From contig NZ_QUWK01000007.1 of assembly GCF_003429665.1 (NCBI RefSeq), positions 123,018 through 187,017 on the forward strand: a DNA stretch of 64,000 nt, read 5' to 3'. This document shows, piece after piece, positions 17,814 through 28,329 of the stretch. Below the pieces are notes generated by a model that had not been told where the DNA came from, did no database searches, and saw only the letters and a list, made by a program, of their open reading frames with translations. This DNA comes from Sphaerochaeta halotolerans. Its GTDB lineage: Bacteria > Spirochaetota > Spirochaetia > Sphaerochaetales > Sphaerochaetaceae. A program made the translations under genes and the position numbers. The first letter of the stretch is position 1. Each line of letters begins with the position of its first letter.

Positions 17814-19727
17814 TCAGTTTGCTAGCGTTTCCAACTCCTGTTGCCAAAGGGCCACAGAGGAGTCACTACTCATTCGCCAATCCCCACGAGGAGAGAGGGA
17901 CACCGATCCAATTCTCGGCCCATCAGGAAGACAAGATCGCTTGAACTGCTGGCTGAAGAACCGACGATAGAAGATTTTTAACCAACCAAGGATGAATGCA
18001 GGTTCATAGATACCGGTGAAGGCATATTGAGCAAGCCGATATACCTTTGAGGGGCTGTATCCGAAACGTACCACTTGGTAGAGGAAGAAATCATGCAGTT
18101 CATAGGGCCCAACCAAATCTTCCGTCACTTGGCTGATCGTCCCATCATGTTTTGCCGGAAGCAACTCGGGGCTTACCGGTGTATCCACAATATCCAGCAA
18201 CACCTTTTTCAATGAAGGGTCGCTGATTTGGGCAATGTAGGAAACCAGATGCTTGACCAAGGTCTTGGGGACCGAAGCATTCACCCCATACATTGACATA
18301 TGATCGCCGTTGTAGGTTGCCCATCCAAGGGCAAGTTCTGACAGGTCTCCTGTACCGATAACCAAGGCCCCTCTCTTGTTGGCAAGATCCATCAGGACCT
18401 GGGTACGTTCCCGAGCCTGGCTGTTCTCATAGGTGACATCAGCAACTGCTGGGTCATGACCGATGTCCTTGAAGTGTTGCCCCACCGCTTTGGAGATGGA
18501 TATGGTTGTGAACGCTACATCAAGGGCTTTTGCAAGTTTGGTTGCATTCCCCTTGGTCCGCTTTGTGGTACCGAAGCCTGGCATGGTTACCGCAAGGATA
18601 CCGCTCCTTGGGAGCTTGAGAGCATCGAAAGCCCTCACACAAACCAATAGAGCCAAGGTGGAGTCCAAACCACCTGACAACCCCACTATCACCTGTTTTA
18701 CCTTTGTATGTTCAAGACGTTTCTTCAAGCCGAGGGATTGCAAGGTAAGAATCTTCTCACATCGTGCAGTCATAGTCTGTGCATCGGAAGGAACAAACGG
18801 ATTCCTATCAATCTTCCGGGTCAAGGTACACTCCCTCTCCTCCAGGGTAAAGGGAATACGTTGATACATATTGTCATCATACCCAAAGCTCTGTCTGCGA
18901 ATACGCTCCAAGGCAAGTTTCTGTACATCAATCTCAGTAATGAGGAGCGTATCACTCTGCTCACGTTGTTCCCCAAGACTATGACCATCCTCAAAGATCA
19001 GATTGTGGGGAGAAAACACGAGATCAGTAGTGGATTCACCTTCCCCTGCATCGCTATAAAGGTATGCACAGATCAGCCTACCACTCTGGGTTTTCACGAG
19101 GGAACGACGATACTCTTCCTTGCCGACAAATTCATCACTGGCTGAACAGTTTGTGATGACCGTAGCACCAGCAACGGCATGATCTGTACTAGGAGAGCGG
19201 GGTACCCAAAGGTCCTCACAAATCTCACAGGCTACGACCAACTCGGGAAGATTGGTACAGGTAAAGAGCAAGCGTGTACCAAAATATGTACTTTGGCCAA
19301 GGAATTCCACTGCAATATTCCCATCGGAGGGTACTTTGAACCAACGTTTTTCATAATATTCAAGATAGTTTGGCAAATGTTGCTTGGGAACCAAACCAAG
19401 AATACGTCCGCTCTGGACCACCACAGCACAGTTGTACAAGCGTCCATGCAAGGGAATCAAGGAGCCAAAGACAACAAGAAGATCACTGTTCCTGCTCTCA
19501 TCAACAACATTGGCTATTGCATCAACAGCCCCTTTCTGCAGAGATTTCTGGAGAAAAAGATCAGCGCAGGTATAGGCAGTGGTTACCAGCTCCGGCAACA
19601 CGAGAAGTCTAACCCCTTGTTGTACAGCAGACCGCATAAGCGAAATAATTGATGCTGTGTTATACATGGTGTCGGCAACGCGAACGGAGGCCGAGGCAAC
19701 TGCACATTTTACAAACCCGTCTTTCAT
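17814..19727 (-). CDS. nadE: glutamine-dependent NAD+ synthetase
   Basis: About 637 residues with two domains. The N-terminal nitrilase-type glutaminase has its Glu-Lys-Cys triad in LVLPELVTTAY, VPKQHLPNY and CEICEDLW. The C-terminal synthetase has the ATP loop GLSGGLDSTLALLV. It amidates nicotinic acid adenine dinucleotide to NAD+, using glutamine as nitrogen source. ATG 19727 is preferred, with GGGAG upstream, rather than 19769, which lies inside the preceding gene. It is the last gene of the long operon starting at tolC. Confidence 0.96.
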   Translation of the reverse strand: MKDGFVKCAVASASVRVADTMYNTASIISLMRSAVQQGVRLLVLPELVTTAYTCADLFLQKSLQKGAVDAIANVVDESRNSDLLVVFGSLIPLHGRLYNCAVVVQSGRILGLVPKQHLPNYLEYYEKRWFKVPSDGNIAVEFLGQSTYFGTRLLFTCTNLPELVVACEICEDLWVPRSPSTDHAVAGATVITNCSASDEFVGKEEYRRSLVKTQSGRLICAYLYSDAGEGESTTDLVFSPHNLIFEDGHSLGEQREQSDTLLITEIDVQKLALERIRRQSFGYDDNMYQRIPFTLEERECTLTRKIDRNPFVPSDAQTMTARCEKILTLQSLGLKKRLEHTKVKQVIVGLSGGLDSTLALLVCVRAFDALKLPRSGILAVTMPGFGTTKRTKGNATKLAKALDVAFTTISISKAVGQHFKDIGHDPAVADVTYENSQARERTQVLMDLANKRGALVIGTGDLSELALGWATYNGDHMSMYGVNASVPKTLVKHLVSYIAQISDPSLKKVLLDIVDTPVSPELLPAKHDGTISQVTEDLVGPYELHDFFLYQVVRFGYSPSKVYRLAQYAFTGIYEPAFILGWLKIFYRRFFSQQFKRSCLPDGPRIGSVSLSPRGDWRMSSDSSVALWQQELETLAN

Positions 19728-19740
19728 GGTCTTTTTCTCC

Positions 19741-20886
19741 CTACCGGTCAAGAATGGCAACGACTTCACTATGAAACGTTTGGGGATATAGGTCGAACAC
19801 CTTCACCTGGCTTAGAGTGTAGCCTTCAGAGGCGAATCGTTGCAAGTCTCGTCCCAATGTTACACTGTTGCATGAAACATAGATGATACGGTGACTCTTC
19901 CAGGAAGCTATCAAGGAAGGAAGAGAAGCATCAAGGCCTACCCTCGGAGGATCGACCACGACTGTATCCACAGCAGCCCCTTTCTGCCTCTTTGCCCACT
20001 GCTCAACCGGCTCACTATAAAACTCACAATAAGGTGTATGCCGTTTGGCGAGAGAGATGCACTGTTTCTGTCGCTCAACTGCAATCACCTGTCTCCCAGG
20101 CTGTTGTAGAAATGCACTGAATGTACCCACCCCACTATAGAGATCCATAACTGTGCTCCCCACAGCGTGGGAGGCTACATAGCTCGTTAGAGCAGGAAGC
20201 AAGTATTCATTGGACTGGAAGAACACCGATGCGGTAACGAAGAAAATATGATCCCCCACGGTGGTCTTGACCACTTCATCTAGTAAGGAGACCTCATCAT
20301 CGCCACTGAAAGCAGGGACTTCAATGAATCCGCTGCTCCCTCCTCTGTTGGAAAACATCTGGGTTCTGGCTGCTTCAAACAGCCGGCCAGGGTTTTCAAG
20401 GAGTGCATTGAGCTTCTCGCAGAGTATCGGACAATGCTCAATGGGCACCAAGGACTTGCTTTTCCTTGCAAGGAATCCTACCTTCCGCTCAGCAATGTCT
20501 ACATGAAAGCGTACCCTGTTCCTATAGCCCCAAGCTGGTCCTGTCTCAAGCTTCTCGGTGAGAAAAGAGGCAGGGTCTATCCCTCCCAGTCGCTTGATAT
20601 TGTCCAGGACAATCCCTTCTTTCAGGACTCCTTGCACCTCATCCTTGGCATACTGGAAATCACAACCACCACACCTCCCCCAGTAGGGACAGGGAGGCGT
20701 AATACGGTCTTCACTTGCTTGCAGGATATTCTGCACGGTCGCACGAATGTATCCTGACTTCTCTTGGAAGTGGCCCAACTCGACCAACTCACCGGGCAGC
20801 ACATCCATGACAAGGATACGCTTCCCTTCTTTGCTTGTTGTTAGGCCCGCCCCACCCTGGATGAGTTTCTCAATCTGATACGCCAT
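19741..20886 (-). CDS. TrmA/RlmD-family RNA (uracil-5-)-methyltransferase
   Basis: About 381 residues. An N-terminal TRAM-like domain is followed by the Fe-S motif CPYWGRCGGCDFQYA, the SAM site VMDLYSGVGTFSAFL and the catalytic end VVDPPRVGLD and YVSCNSVTLGRDL, whose Cys attacks uracil C6. It forms 5-methyluridine in rRNA or tRNA; the target base cannot be told from sequence. ATG 20886 has GAGGAA seven bases upstream, so the longer frame from 20946 is rejected. The start lies inside the pepF 3' end, a sign of coupled translation. Confidence 0.92.
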   Translation of the reverse strand: MAYQIEKLIQGGAGLTTSKEGKRILVMDVLPGELVELGHFQEKSGYIRATVQNILQASEDRITPPCPYWGRCGGCDFQYAKDEVQGVLKEGIVLDNIKRLGGIDPASFLTEKLETGPAWGYRNRVRFHVDIAERKVGFLARKSKSLVPIEHCPILCEKLNALLENPGRLFEAARTQMFSNRGGSSGFIEVPAFSGDDEVSLLDEVVKTTVGDHIFFVTASVFFQSNEYLLPALTSYVASHAVGSTVMDLYSGVGTFSAFLQQPGRQVIAVERQKQCISLAKRHTPYCEFYSEPVEQWAKRQKGAAVDTVVVDPPRVGLDASLPSLIASWKSHRIIYVSCNSVTLGRDLQRFASEGYTLSQVKVFDLYPQTFHSEVVAILDR

Positions 20887-22615
20887 GGGCAAATTCCTCA
20901 GCATAGGATGCGATGACTCCCATCGCTTCCTGCCAGAAAGACACATCAGTTAGATCAATCCCGGCCAACCCGGCCACCTCTGCAGCGGGAAGACTGCCGG
21001 TTGCTCCAAGGAGCTTCTTGTAGGAGGCGGGAAAATCTGTACCTGCCTGCTTGCTCTGAGCCCAGAGACCCAAGGCAAACAACTGCCCAAACGCATACGG
21101 ATAGTTGTAGAAAGAGAAATCAGATGAGTAGTAATGTCCTTTCACAGCCCACATGTACGGATGATAGATTGACAGCCCATCTCCGTAGGTCTTCTTCTGG
21201 GCATCTTCCATCAAGGCTGAGAATGCACTTGCACTCAGATCCCCCCGTTTTCGTTCACTGAATACAGCGTTCTCAAAGTAATACCGACTCAGAATATCCA
21301 CACAAACCTGCGTGGCATCCTGCAGGAAGTGTTCAATAAGGGCAAGTCTCCCTTCACTGCTGCTCTTCTCCAATGCCCCTTGAAACACAAGAAACTCACT
21401 GAATATGGAGGCAGTCTCTGCCAAGGTCATCGGATACGAACGCAAGAGATTGCTTTTCTGCAATACCACATGGTCATGCCATGCATGACCCAGTTCATGG
21501 GCAAGGGTGGAAACCCCATTATAGGTGAAGTCAAAGTTGGAGAGAATTCTACTCTGCTTCGCTAAAGGGAAAGCAGTATCATACGCTCCCCCTACCTTAC
21601 CTTTTCGACTCTCAGGGTCAATCCAATGGGCCTTGAACGCATGATCTGCAAACTTTCCCATCTCAGGGTCGAAGGCACTGAACTGCTGCACAATGAAGGT
21701 ATGAGCTTCCTCATAGCTGAAGTGCAGTGCTTCCTTGCCAACCGGGGCAAACAAATCATAAAACGCACAACTATCCAACCCAAGCATCTTTGCCTTGTTC
21801 TGCAGGTATCCTCTAAACAGGGGAAGGTTCTTCTCAAGGGTGGTAATAAGTGCATCGAGGATGGGACGATTTATCCTTGACTGCATCAAGGATCGGTCAA
21901 GCGGGGAATCATACCCTCGTCTCGCATCCAGCGTGATGGTAGTTCCTTTCACCCCGTTTAAACTCGAAGCGAAAGCAACCTCATAGGCCTTCCATATCTC
22001 CAGCTCTTTCTCGAAAGCTTTTCTACGGATAGTTCTATCAGCATTGAAGGCTTCATTCCTCAGTTGGATGACGGTCTTTTCGGTTTGATCGTCCCAAGCA
22101 GTGGAAACACTGCTGCTCAAGGCTTCCTGCAAACGGGAAAAGGCGTCGGTCCCGCTTCTCCCTAGATCATTTGCAAGGTCCTCTAGTTCCTCACTCATCA
22201 GATGACGCTGCTCTTCCAATAATTCACTCAGTGGGAACCGGTAGGGTGCCAAGTCCCCACCTTCGGCACTGCGACGGGCAATTTCCTCGGTTCTTGTGGC
22301 CAGAACGTTGAGAAAGGCAACCTGCATATGCTGAACCATCAAGGAAGCCTCCTCAGTTTGCGAAACTGCCCTCAAATACTCCTCATTTGCCGTATCTGTA
22401 GTCAGGCATGCTGCACTGTATGCATCGAGGTTTTCCAGATGGTCAAGAATCAACTCATACTGAGAGAGCATGTCTTTCAAATCTTTTTTGGTGTCTTCAA
22501 GATTTGCCTCAAGTTCTTGAGAAGAGGCAACCACCCACCTCAGGTCATGTTGAAATTCCTTGCTCGTACAGCCAGGATAGATGGGATCAAGGTCCCAAGT
22601 TGGTAATGTACTCAC
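20870..22615 (-). CDS. pepF: oligoendopeptidase F, M3 family
   Basis: A 581-residue cytoplasmic Zn peptidase. The active site is TLAHELGHAWHDHV (HExxH), with the third ligand Glu in the following helix (ETASIFSEFLVF). The length and N-terminal helical part match PepF, which trims peptides of about 7-17 residues. The start is GTG 22615 with GGAG eight bases before. It follows the response regulator by 15 bases. Confidence 0.93.
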   Translation of the reverse strand: MSTLPTWDLDPIYPGCTSKEFQHDLRWVVASSQELEANLEDTKKDLKDMLSQYELILDHLENLDAYSAACLTTDTANEEYLRAVSQTEEASLMVQHMQVAFLNVLATRTEEIARRSAEGGDLAPYRFPLSELLEEQRHLMSEELEDLANDLGRSGTDAFSRLQEALSSSVSTAWDDQTEKTVIQLRNEAFNADRTIRRKAFEKELEIWKAYEVAFASSLNGVKGTTITLDARRGYDSPLDRSLMQSRINRPILDALITTLEKNLPLFRGYLQNKAKMLGLDSCAFYDLFAPVGKEALHFSYEEAHTFIVQQFSAFDPEMGKFADHAFKAHWIDPESRKGKVGGAYDTAFPLAKQSRILSNFDFTYNGVSTLAHELGHAWHDHVVLQKSNLLRSYPMTLAETASIFSEFLVFQGALEKSSSEGRLALIEHFLQDATQVCVDILSRYYFENAVFSERKRGDLSASAFSALMEDAQKKTYGDGLSIYHPYMWAVKGHYYSSDFSFYNYPYAFGQLFALGLWAQSKQAGTDFPASYKKLLGATGSLPAAEVAGLAGIDLTDVSFWQEAMGVIASYAEEFAHGVSD

Positions 22616-22630
22616 CGACGTCGCTCCTTC

Positions 22631-23986
22631 TTATAAATTCAGATCATATTCAGCAATCTTGTTGATCAGGGTTCTGCGGCTGATGCCAAGCTCTTGCGCT
22701 GCTCGGGTACGGTTGCCCTCCCAACGATGGAGAGCCCTGATGATTGCATCAACTTCTACATCCTTGAGGCTCTTTACCTCTGCTGGGGTTGCAGGTGTTT
22801 CATTTTTTATCTGGGTATGAAGGGAGACCGATCCCCTCAAATCAAGGTCATCGCACTGGATCTCTTCTCCACTGGTAAAAATGACAGCTCGTTCAAGGAT
22901 ATTCTCCAGCTCCCTGACATTTCCAAAGAAGTCATGCTCGCAAAGCAGTTGCAGTGCATCTGCTGAAAACCCTGTAACCTTCTGCCCCATTTGCCGGTTG
23001 AACCGTCGTAAGATTCCTGCCGCAAGCAAAGGAATATCTTCCCGCCGCTCCCTGAGCGGGGGTATGACGATTCGTACCACATTAAGCCGATAGAACAGGT
23101 CCTCCCGGAAAGCACCTTCCCTGACCTGCTGTTCCAGATCCTTGTTGGTAGCCGCAATGATTCTTGCATTGATGGGGATCGCTTCAGTACCACCAAGGCG
23201 GGTAATCCTGCGGTCCTGCAAAACCCTGAGTATCTTCACCTGCAGAGAGAGTGGCATATCCCCGATTTCATCAAGGAACAGGGTACCCCCGCTCGCGAGC
23301 TCAAACATACCGGTCTTCCGATTTGCAGCACCGGTGAAGGCACCCTTCTCATAACCAAAGAGTTCACTCTCAAGCAGGTTCTCTGGAACCCCTCCAATAT
23401 TGATGGCTACAAAGGGGCCTTCTTTGACAGGACTGGAAGCATGAATCTCGCGAGCCACCACTTCCTTTCCCGTCCCACTCTCGCCTGTTATAAGTACCGT
23501 TGAGTTGGTGTCGCTGATCTTGGTGATAATCTCCTTGATCTTCTTAATCGAGGAACTTTCCCCAACAAAAATCTGTTTGTCATCCTCGCGATTGTTTCTT
23601 GTCTCGCTCTCTACCAAGTTCCTCAGGTGTTGTGCTTCTACGAGCTTCTTCAATCGAATAGTCAATTCCTCAGGATCGAATGGTTTTACAATATAGTCCT
23701 GGGCACCGCTTTTTAGGGCAGAGACTGCATCTGTGATCTCTCCATGGGCACTGACCATGATGATCGGCATGCGGAACCCTTCCCCCCTAATCCAGCTGAT
23801 CAATGAAAGTCCATCCATACCTGGCATCTTCAAGTCAACCAGAGCAGCATCATAAGCCTCCTCGCGAAGCATACGTTGTGCAGAAAGACCATTCTCTGCA
23901 CAATCACTTTCAATGCCATCAAGCTTGAGATATTGCTGCATCAAATCTCGGATATTCGGTTCATCATCAACAATGAGAATCTTCAT
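22631..23986 (-). CDS. sigma-54-dependent response regulator, NtrC type
   Basis: A 451-residue activator with three parts: a receiver (about 1-120; phospho-Asp in ALVDLKMPGMDG), a sigma-54 AAA+ domain (about 140-380; GESGTGKE, GAFTGA loop, FLDEIGD) and a Fis-type helix-turn-helix (about 405-450, NRTRAAQELGISRRTL). The intact GAFTGA motif means it should work with the RpoN encoded at 48672. It overlaps the kinase gene by four bases. Targets are unknown; the surrounding efflux genes are candidates. Confidence 0.95.
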   Translation of the reverse strand: MKILIVDDEPNIRDLMQQYLKLDGIESDCAENGLSAQRMLREEAYDAALVDLKMPGMDGLSLISWIRGEGFRMPIIMVSAHGEITDAVSALKSGAQDYIVKPFDPEELTIRLKKLVEAQHLRNLVESETRNNREDDKQIFVGESSSIKKIKEIITKISDTNSTVLITGESGTGKEVVAREIHASSPVKEGPFVAINIGGVPENLLESELFGYEKGAFTGAANRKTGMFELASGGTLFLDEIGDMPLSLQVKILRVLQDRRITRLGGTEAIPINARIIAATNKDLEQQVREGAFREDLFYRLNVVRIVIPPLRERREDIPLLAAGILRRFNRQMGQKVTGFSADALQLLCEHDFFGNVRELENILERAVIFTSGEEIQCDDLDLRGSVSLHTQIKNETPATPAEVKSLKDVEVDAIIRALHRWEGNRTRAAQELGISRRTLINKIAEYDLNL

Positions 23987-25308
23987 TTTTTCGTTACTCC
24001 CATCAATTTTACCGTATGGATGGACTTAGGCAGTACCACTTCGGCAACTGTACCTCCCCCATCCCGCGGGTAGAGCCGGATATTCCCCCCCCTTGCCTTC
24101 ACAAATTGCTGGCTGATGGAAAGGCCAATCCCTGAGCCATGGATCTTGGTGGTAAAGAAGGGATCAAAAATCTTCTTTGAATCCTCCACACTGATACCAT
24201 CGCCACGGTCCATGACATAAATATGTACAAAATTCCGCTTATCTGTGGTAATACGTACCTCTACTTGTGGGTCTCGGGTGCTGCTGCTCTCCACCGCATT
24301 CTTCAGGAGATTTTCGAAAACGGAACGTGCCCTGTCTGCATCGATGACGATTTGCTGCGGTGAACTACTCGAGAAACGGATGGGCTTGTCAAACCGCATC
24401 ACCAATGAGGTGAACAACTCATTCAAATCAACCACGACCGGCTTCCCCAATGGGTTGCGGAGGAAGTCGCTGACCTTGTTCGTCAACTGGGTAAGTCTTT
24501 TGATTTCCTGCTCTATGAGTTTCAACTCTTCAGCGTGGTTCCCTGGAAGTGTTTTCTTAAGAAGAGCAAGCTGGATGGTGATGGCACTGAGCGGGTTCTT
24601 AATTTCATGGGTCAATGTTCGTGCTGCCTGCCCAAGGTTAACCAGGCTCTCTTGTTTTGCAATGGTTTCTCGATATCTACGGTTGTTCCGATAAATGGAG
24701 AGCACCAACAAAAAGAGTCCCACCAAGGTAAGGGTGGAAATAATTCCAATGATCTTGATGACCGTCACCCGGTGGTGATAGTTCTGTCCATCAAAATGGA
24801 GATACAAAACATCAGGAAAGTCCAGAGGGGACGGAAGCAATCCATTTTCTGTGAGGGTGAGTTCTCCTGTGTCCAACATGATGGTGAGCCGGCTGAATCG
24901 AATATACTCGATCATTCCGGTCTCTTTGTTGAAGGTTGCGGTCCCTGTATTTGACCTATCCTTGGGCAGTGACTCCCGAGAACCAAAGCGGTCCAATGGT
25001 ATGGTCATCGGTACGTTGCCGAGACTCAGCACCTTTCTGCCCAGGGAGTTGTACACACCAATGCCGGAGACATTCTCGTCCTGCATGGCCTGTAATGCCT
25101 TATTGGTGCTATCCTGCAAGGCAAGAAAAACGGAATTGAACGCTCGCTCAGCCTCACTCTGCATTTTCAGTTCTTCACGGTCAAGCATGGCCGAGGTGAG
25201 AAATATCACCAAGGCAATCAAGACGATGAAGGCAAATGCAAGCGAGGTGATGACGATGAACGGTTCCTTTCCATCAACAATCATCCAGCTGGTCTTTTTA
25301 ACAGTCAA
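23983..25308 (-). CDS. membrane sensor histidine kinase
   Basis: A 441-residue inner-membrane kinase: helix about 18-40, an extracytoplasmic sensor region of about 145 residues, helix about 188-208, then the phospho-acceptor LTHEIKNPLSAI and an ATPase domain (VFENLLKNAVESS, DRGDGI, GSGIGLSISQQFV). It is the partner of the downstream sigma-54 activator. The start is TTG 25308 with GGGGGAG seven bases before. The signal is unknown; it lies directly after the MacB-type pump genes, so an envelope or drug signal is plausible. Confidence 0.93.
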   Translation of the reverse strand: MTVKKTSWMIVDGKEPFIVITSLAFAFIVLIALVIFLTSAMLDREELKMQSEAERAFNSVFLALQDSTNKALQAMQDENVSGIGVYNSLGRKVLSLGNVPMTIPLDRFGSRESLPKDRSNTGTATFNKETGMIEYIRFSRLTIMLDTGELTLTENGLLPSPLDFPDVLYLHFDGQNYHHRVTVIKIIGIISTLTLVGLFLLVLSIYRNNRRYRETIAKQESLVNLGQAARTLTHEIKNPLSAITIQLALLKKTLPGNHAEELKLIEQEIKRLTQLTNKVSDFLRNPLGKPVVVDLNELFTSLVMRFDKPIRFSSSSPQQIVIDADRARSVFENLLKNAVESSSTRDPQVEVRITTDKRNFVHIYVMDRGDGISVEDSKKIFDPFFTTKIHGSGIGLSISQQFVKARGGNIRLYPRDGGGTVAEVVLPKSIHTVKLMGVTKK

Positions 25309-25329
25309 GCGTATACTCCCCCGAGAATC

Positions 25330-26511
25330 CTATTCGTAATTAAGGGCATCAATCGGGTCAAGGCGGGAGGCTTTCATCGCAGGATACCACCCAAAGAAGA
25401 CTCCGACAAACATGGAAAAGCCCAACGCCAGTATGACCGAGGTGTACGATAAATGCAACGACCAATCCATTACATTGGTTACGCCGTAGCTAATGAGGGC
25501 CCCAAGCACGATACCCAAAAATCCTCCGATTATGGTCAACGTAAGCGCTTCACAAATAAACTGGCCACGAATGACATTCGGGCTGGCTCCCAATGCCTTA
25601 CGTATGCCAATCTCCTTGGTACGTTCAGCAACAGAAACAAGCATAATGTTCATGATCCCAATACCACCAACCAACAAGCTGATAGCAGCAATTGCTGCCA
25701 AGAATGCACTGAACGTCCCAGTAATCTCATTAGCCATTTCTGCCAGGCTTGCTGGGCTGAAGATGTTGTAGCCATCACTTCCTACTATGCCATCGAGGTA
25801 TTCGGTCACCCTGTCTGAAACCTCGATGGTATCGTACCCTTCCTGCACTTTCAGGACGTAGGCACCCACACCAGAGGTTTTGGTAAAACGCTGGCCGTAG
25901 GTGTTGTAGGGAATAAACACTGTGTTGTCATAGGAGAGGTTGAATGTTGCATCCTTGCTTTCCAGGACACCCACCACCAGATAGCTCTTTGCCTGATTTC
26001 GGAATACACTTACATACTGGCCAACCGCGCTTTGGTCGGGAAATAATTCCTCGGCAATATCAGAGCCAAGCACGATAACCTGACGATAGTTGATGTTATC
26101 CATGGAAGCGAAGAAACTTCCCTCCGAAAATTCCAGATTCAATACCTCACCATAGCTGGAAAGCACCCCGGAAACAGATGCATTGATGGTCTCCTGACCA
26201 CTACGGATCTGGGCGTTGCTATTGTTCTGGGGAAGCACGGTTGCCAATCCCTCAATATCCCTTAGCAGGGTATCGCCGAACTCCTCATCAAACGTACCTG
26301 TCGAGCGCTGTCCATAGGAAGGATAGACGGTAATCATATCCAATCCACCGACTGCGATGCTGTCGGTGATGCTCGTGGAAGCACTCTGGCCAATGGTCAG
26401 AATCGCTACCACTGAAGCTACCCCGATAACAATACCCAAGAGGGAGAGGGCCGTCCGCATTTTGCTGCCACGCATTGCTGAGAATGCTAGTTTTATATTT
26501 TCAAACAGCAT
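25330..26511 (-). CDS. MacB-type ABC transporter permease
   Basis: About 393 residues. One N-terminal helix (about 18-38, [18 protein letters not shown]), a large periplasmic domain, then three C-terminal helices with the FtsX-type segment [13 protein letters not shown] and [18 protein letters not shown] 26511 lies inside the ATPase gene end (11-base overlap) with GAGGAAGG before it; the longer frame from 26613 is not used. Together with the ATPase, adaptor and TolC-like proteins it forms a MacAB-TolC-like export system for peptides, lipids or drugs. Confidence 0.92.
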   Translation of the reverse strand: MLFENIKLAFSAMRGSKMRTALSLLGIVIGVASVVAILTIGQSASTSITDSIAVGGLDMITVYPSYGQRSTGTFDEEFGDTLLRDIEGLATVLPQNNSNAQIRSGQETINASVSGVLSSYGEVLNLEFSEGSFFASMDNINYRQVIVLGSDIAEELFPDQSAVGQYVSVFRNQAKSYLVVGVLESKDATFNLSYDNTVFIPYNTYGQRFTKTSGVGAYVLKVQEGYDTIEVSDRVTEYLDGIVGSDGYNIFSPASLAEMANEITGTFSAFLAAIAAISLLVGGIGIMNIMLVSVAERTKEIGIRKALGASPNVIRGQFICEALTLTIIGGFLGIVLGALISYGVTNVMDWSLHLSYTSVILALGFSMFVGVFFGWYPAMKASRLDPIDALNYE

Positions 26512-27196
26512 AGCCTTCCTCCAGTTTCCCATCACGCAAATGAATCTGCCGGTGGCATCGCATTCCCAGTTCCCTGTCATGGGTAACCAAGACGACCGTC
26601 CTGCCTTCAGCATTCAACTCCTCAAAGAGCTCCATGATCTGGCTTCCGGTCTTGCTGTCCAATGCTCCTGTGGGTTCATCAGCAAGCAAGATGGTGGGGT
26701 TGTTCACTAGTGCACGTGCAATAGCCACCCGTTGTTTTTGCCCGCCGGAGAGTTCATTGGGACGGTGGTACATGCGGTCAGCAAGGCCAACCCGTTCTAG
26801 TGCATCAGCTGCCTTCTGCTTCCGTTCACGAACTCCCATGCCTGCATACAGAAGCGGGGTCACCACATTCTCGAGGGCAGTAAGCTTTCCCAACAGGTTG
26901 AACTGCTGAAAGACAAAGCCAACCTTTCGGTTTCTGATGTAGGCCAGCTCAGTCTCATTCAAGCCAGCGGTATTCTCACCATCAATGTCAATCAAACCAC
27001 TGGTGGGAGTATCGAGACATCCAATGAGATTCATCATGGTTGACTTCCCACTTCCTGAAGGTCCCATGATTGAGGTGAACTCTCCCTTTTTAATGGACAG
27101 CGACACCCCATCTAGGGCTTTCACCATGAAATCGCCCATGACATAATAGCGCCTGACATCCTCAAGATGTATTACATTCTGTTCCATGACTATCAC
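26501..27196 (-). CDS. ABC transporter ATPase, MacB/LolD type
   Basis: A 231-residue ATPase: Walker [10 protein letters not shown], signature [16 protein letters not shown], Walker [13 protein letters not shown], His switch VLVTHDREL. It powers the permease encoded next. Either GTG 27196 (GGAGG nine bases before) or ATG 27187 could be the start. It overlaps the adaptor gene by four bases. Confidence 0.94.
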   Translation of the reverse strand: MIVMEQNVIHLEDVRRYYVMGDFMVKALDGVSLSIKKGEFTSIMGPSGSGKSTMMNLIGCLDTPTSGLIDIDGENTAGLNETELAYIRNRKVGFVFQQFNLLGKLTALENVVTPLLYAGMGVRERKQKAADALERVGLADRMYHRPNELSGGQKQRVAIARALVNNPTILLADEPTGALDSKTGSQIMELFEELNAEGRTVVLVTHDRELGMRCHRQIHLRDGKLEEGYAV

Positions 27197-28329
27197 CGAG
27201 GCCGTCCTCCACCTATGCCACCAGGTCCTGTCATACTAACAAGGGCAGATGTGCTGGTATTGGTCTTCTTGACGATCAGGGTATCCCCTACCTTGAGGTC
27301 ACCACTGAGAAGCTGACTGATACCCTCACCTAGGTACTTCACTGTTACAGGAACGGTAGTGGTGGTCCCATCGGCCAATTTCTTGGTGACGTAGCTGGTC
27401 CCACGGGTGCTTGTCACAGCACTCTGGGGAAGAAGCACCAGTGTGGTTTCACCCTCACTCGCAATTGTCCCTTCAAAGGTGAAGCCTGGGGCGATCTGAG
27501 GCGGAGGATCAGCTATGGTGAGTTCCACATCCATTACCCCGATCCCCTGATTGGTGTATCTTCCGAGCATTGGGATGTAGGTCACCTCGGCCTCTACCGA
27601 TGAGGCGGGATAGGAATCAAAGTAGAGCGTAGCAATCTGCCCAAGCTGCAGGTACTGCATGTCAATCTCATCGATTTCCACTGTTGCCTTGAGAAGGGAA
27701 CGATCGATGATTGTCATTGCACTGGAACCTGCATCAAAGTAGTCACCTTTGCTGACATTGACCTCTGCCACCACTCCATCAAAATTGGCATATGCCTTGG
27801 TATAATCGAGTCGATTCTGTGCCGATCGCAGCCGTAGCTCAGTTAGTTCAACCTCACGTTCACTTCCCGTCAGTTGTGCCCGCTCCAGTTCTGCTTCAAG
27901 ATTTGCAACTTCATACTTCTGGCTGGTGTCATCGATGGCAATGAGTACATCGCCCTTCTTGACCATGTCTCCTTCCTTTACAAACACATCGGTTACCGTT
28001 CCTGTTGCTCTGAGGATTACATTCTGGATGTCATTCGGTTCAACATACCCAGAGAGGTCTATCGTGGAGGTAAAGGTACTCTCATACACTTTTGCTTCTA
28101 CTTCCTGTATTGCACTTACCGGAGCCTGTTCCTCGGCCCAGGGCATCCTCCCGTTTTCATTGTAGTACGTATAGAGATAGAGACTGAATATGATCAAGCC
28201 CAAGATGACAAAGGTGGTGATCAATCGCTTCACCCGTTTTACACGGAGTTTCTTTCGGAGTTGGTTTCTGACTTGGTGTTCAGTATTCATTTCATCGGAC
28301 TGTTTTTGCATGGAATGCTTCTCCCTCAT
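27193..28329 (-). CDS. HlyD/MacA-like periplasmic efflux adaptor
   Basis: A 378-residue adaptor. A cytoplasmic basic N-terminus (about 1-33) precedes one membrane anchor (about 34-52). Lipoyl halves flank a short helical hairpin ([23 protein letters not shown] and [20 protein letters not shown]), then beta-barrel and membrane-proximal domains; the C-terminus is Gly-rich. It bridges the permease to the TolC-like protein. The start overlaps the tolC stop by four bases. Confidence 0.92.
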   Translation of the reverse strand: MREKHSMQKQSDEMNTEHQVRNQLRKKLRVKRVKRLITTFVILGLIIFSLYLYTYYNENGRMPWAEEQAPVSAIQEVEAKVYESTFTSTIDLSGYVEPNDIQNVILRATGTVTDVFVKEGDMVKKGDVLIAIDDTSQKYEVANLEAELERAQLTGSEREVELTELRLRSAQNRLDYTKAYANFDGVVAEVNVSKGDYFDAGSSAMTIIDRSLLKATVEIDEIDMQYLQLGQIATLYFDSYPASSVEAEVTYIPMLGRYTNQGIGVMDVELTIADPPPQIAPGFTFEGTIASEGETTLVLLPQSAVTSTRGTSYVTKKLADGTTTTVPVTVKYLGEGISQLLSGDLKVGDTLIVKKTNTSTSALVSMTGPGGIGGGRPR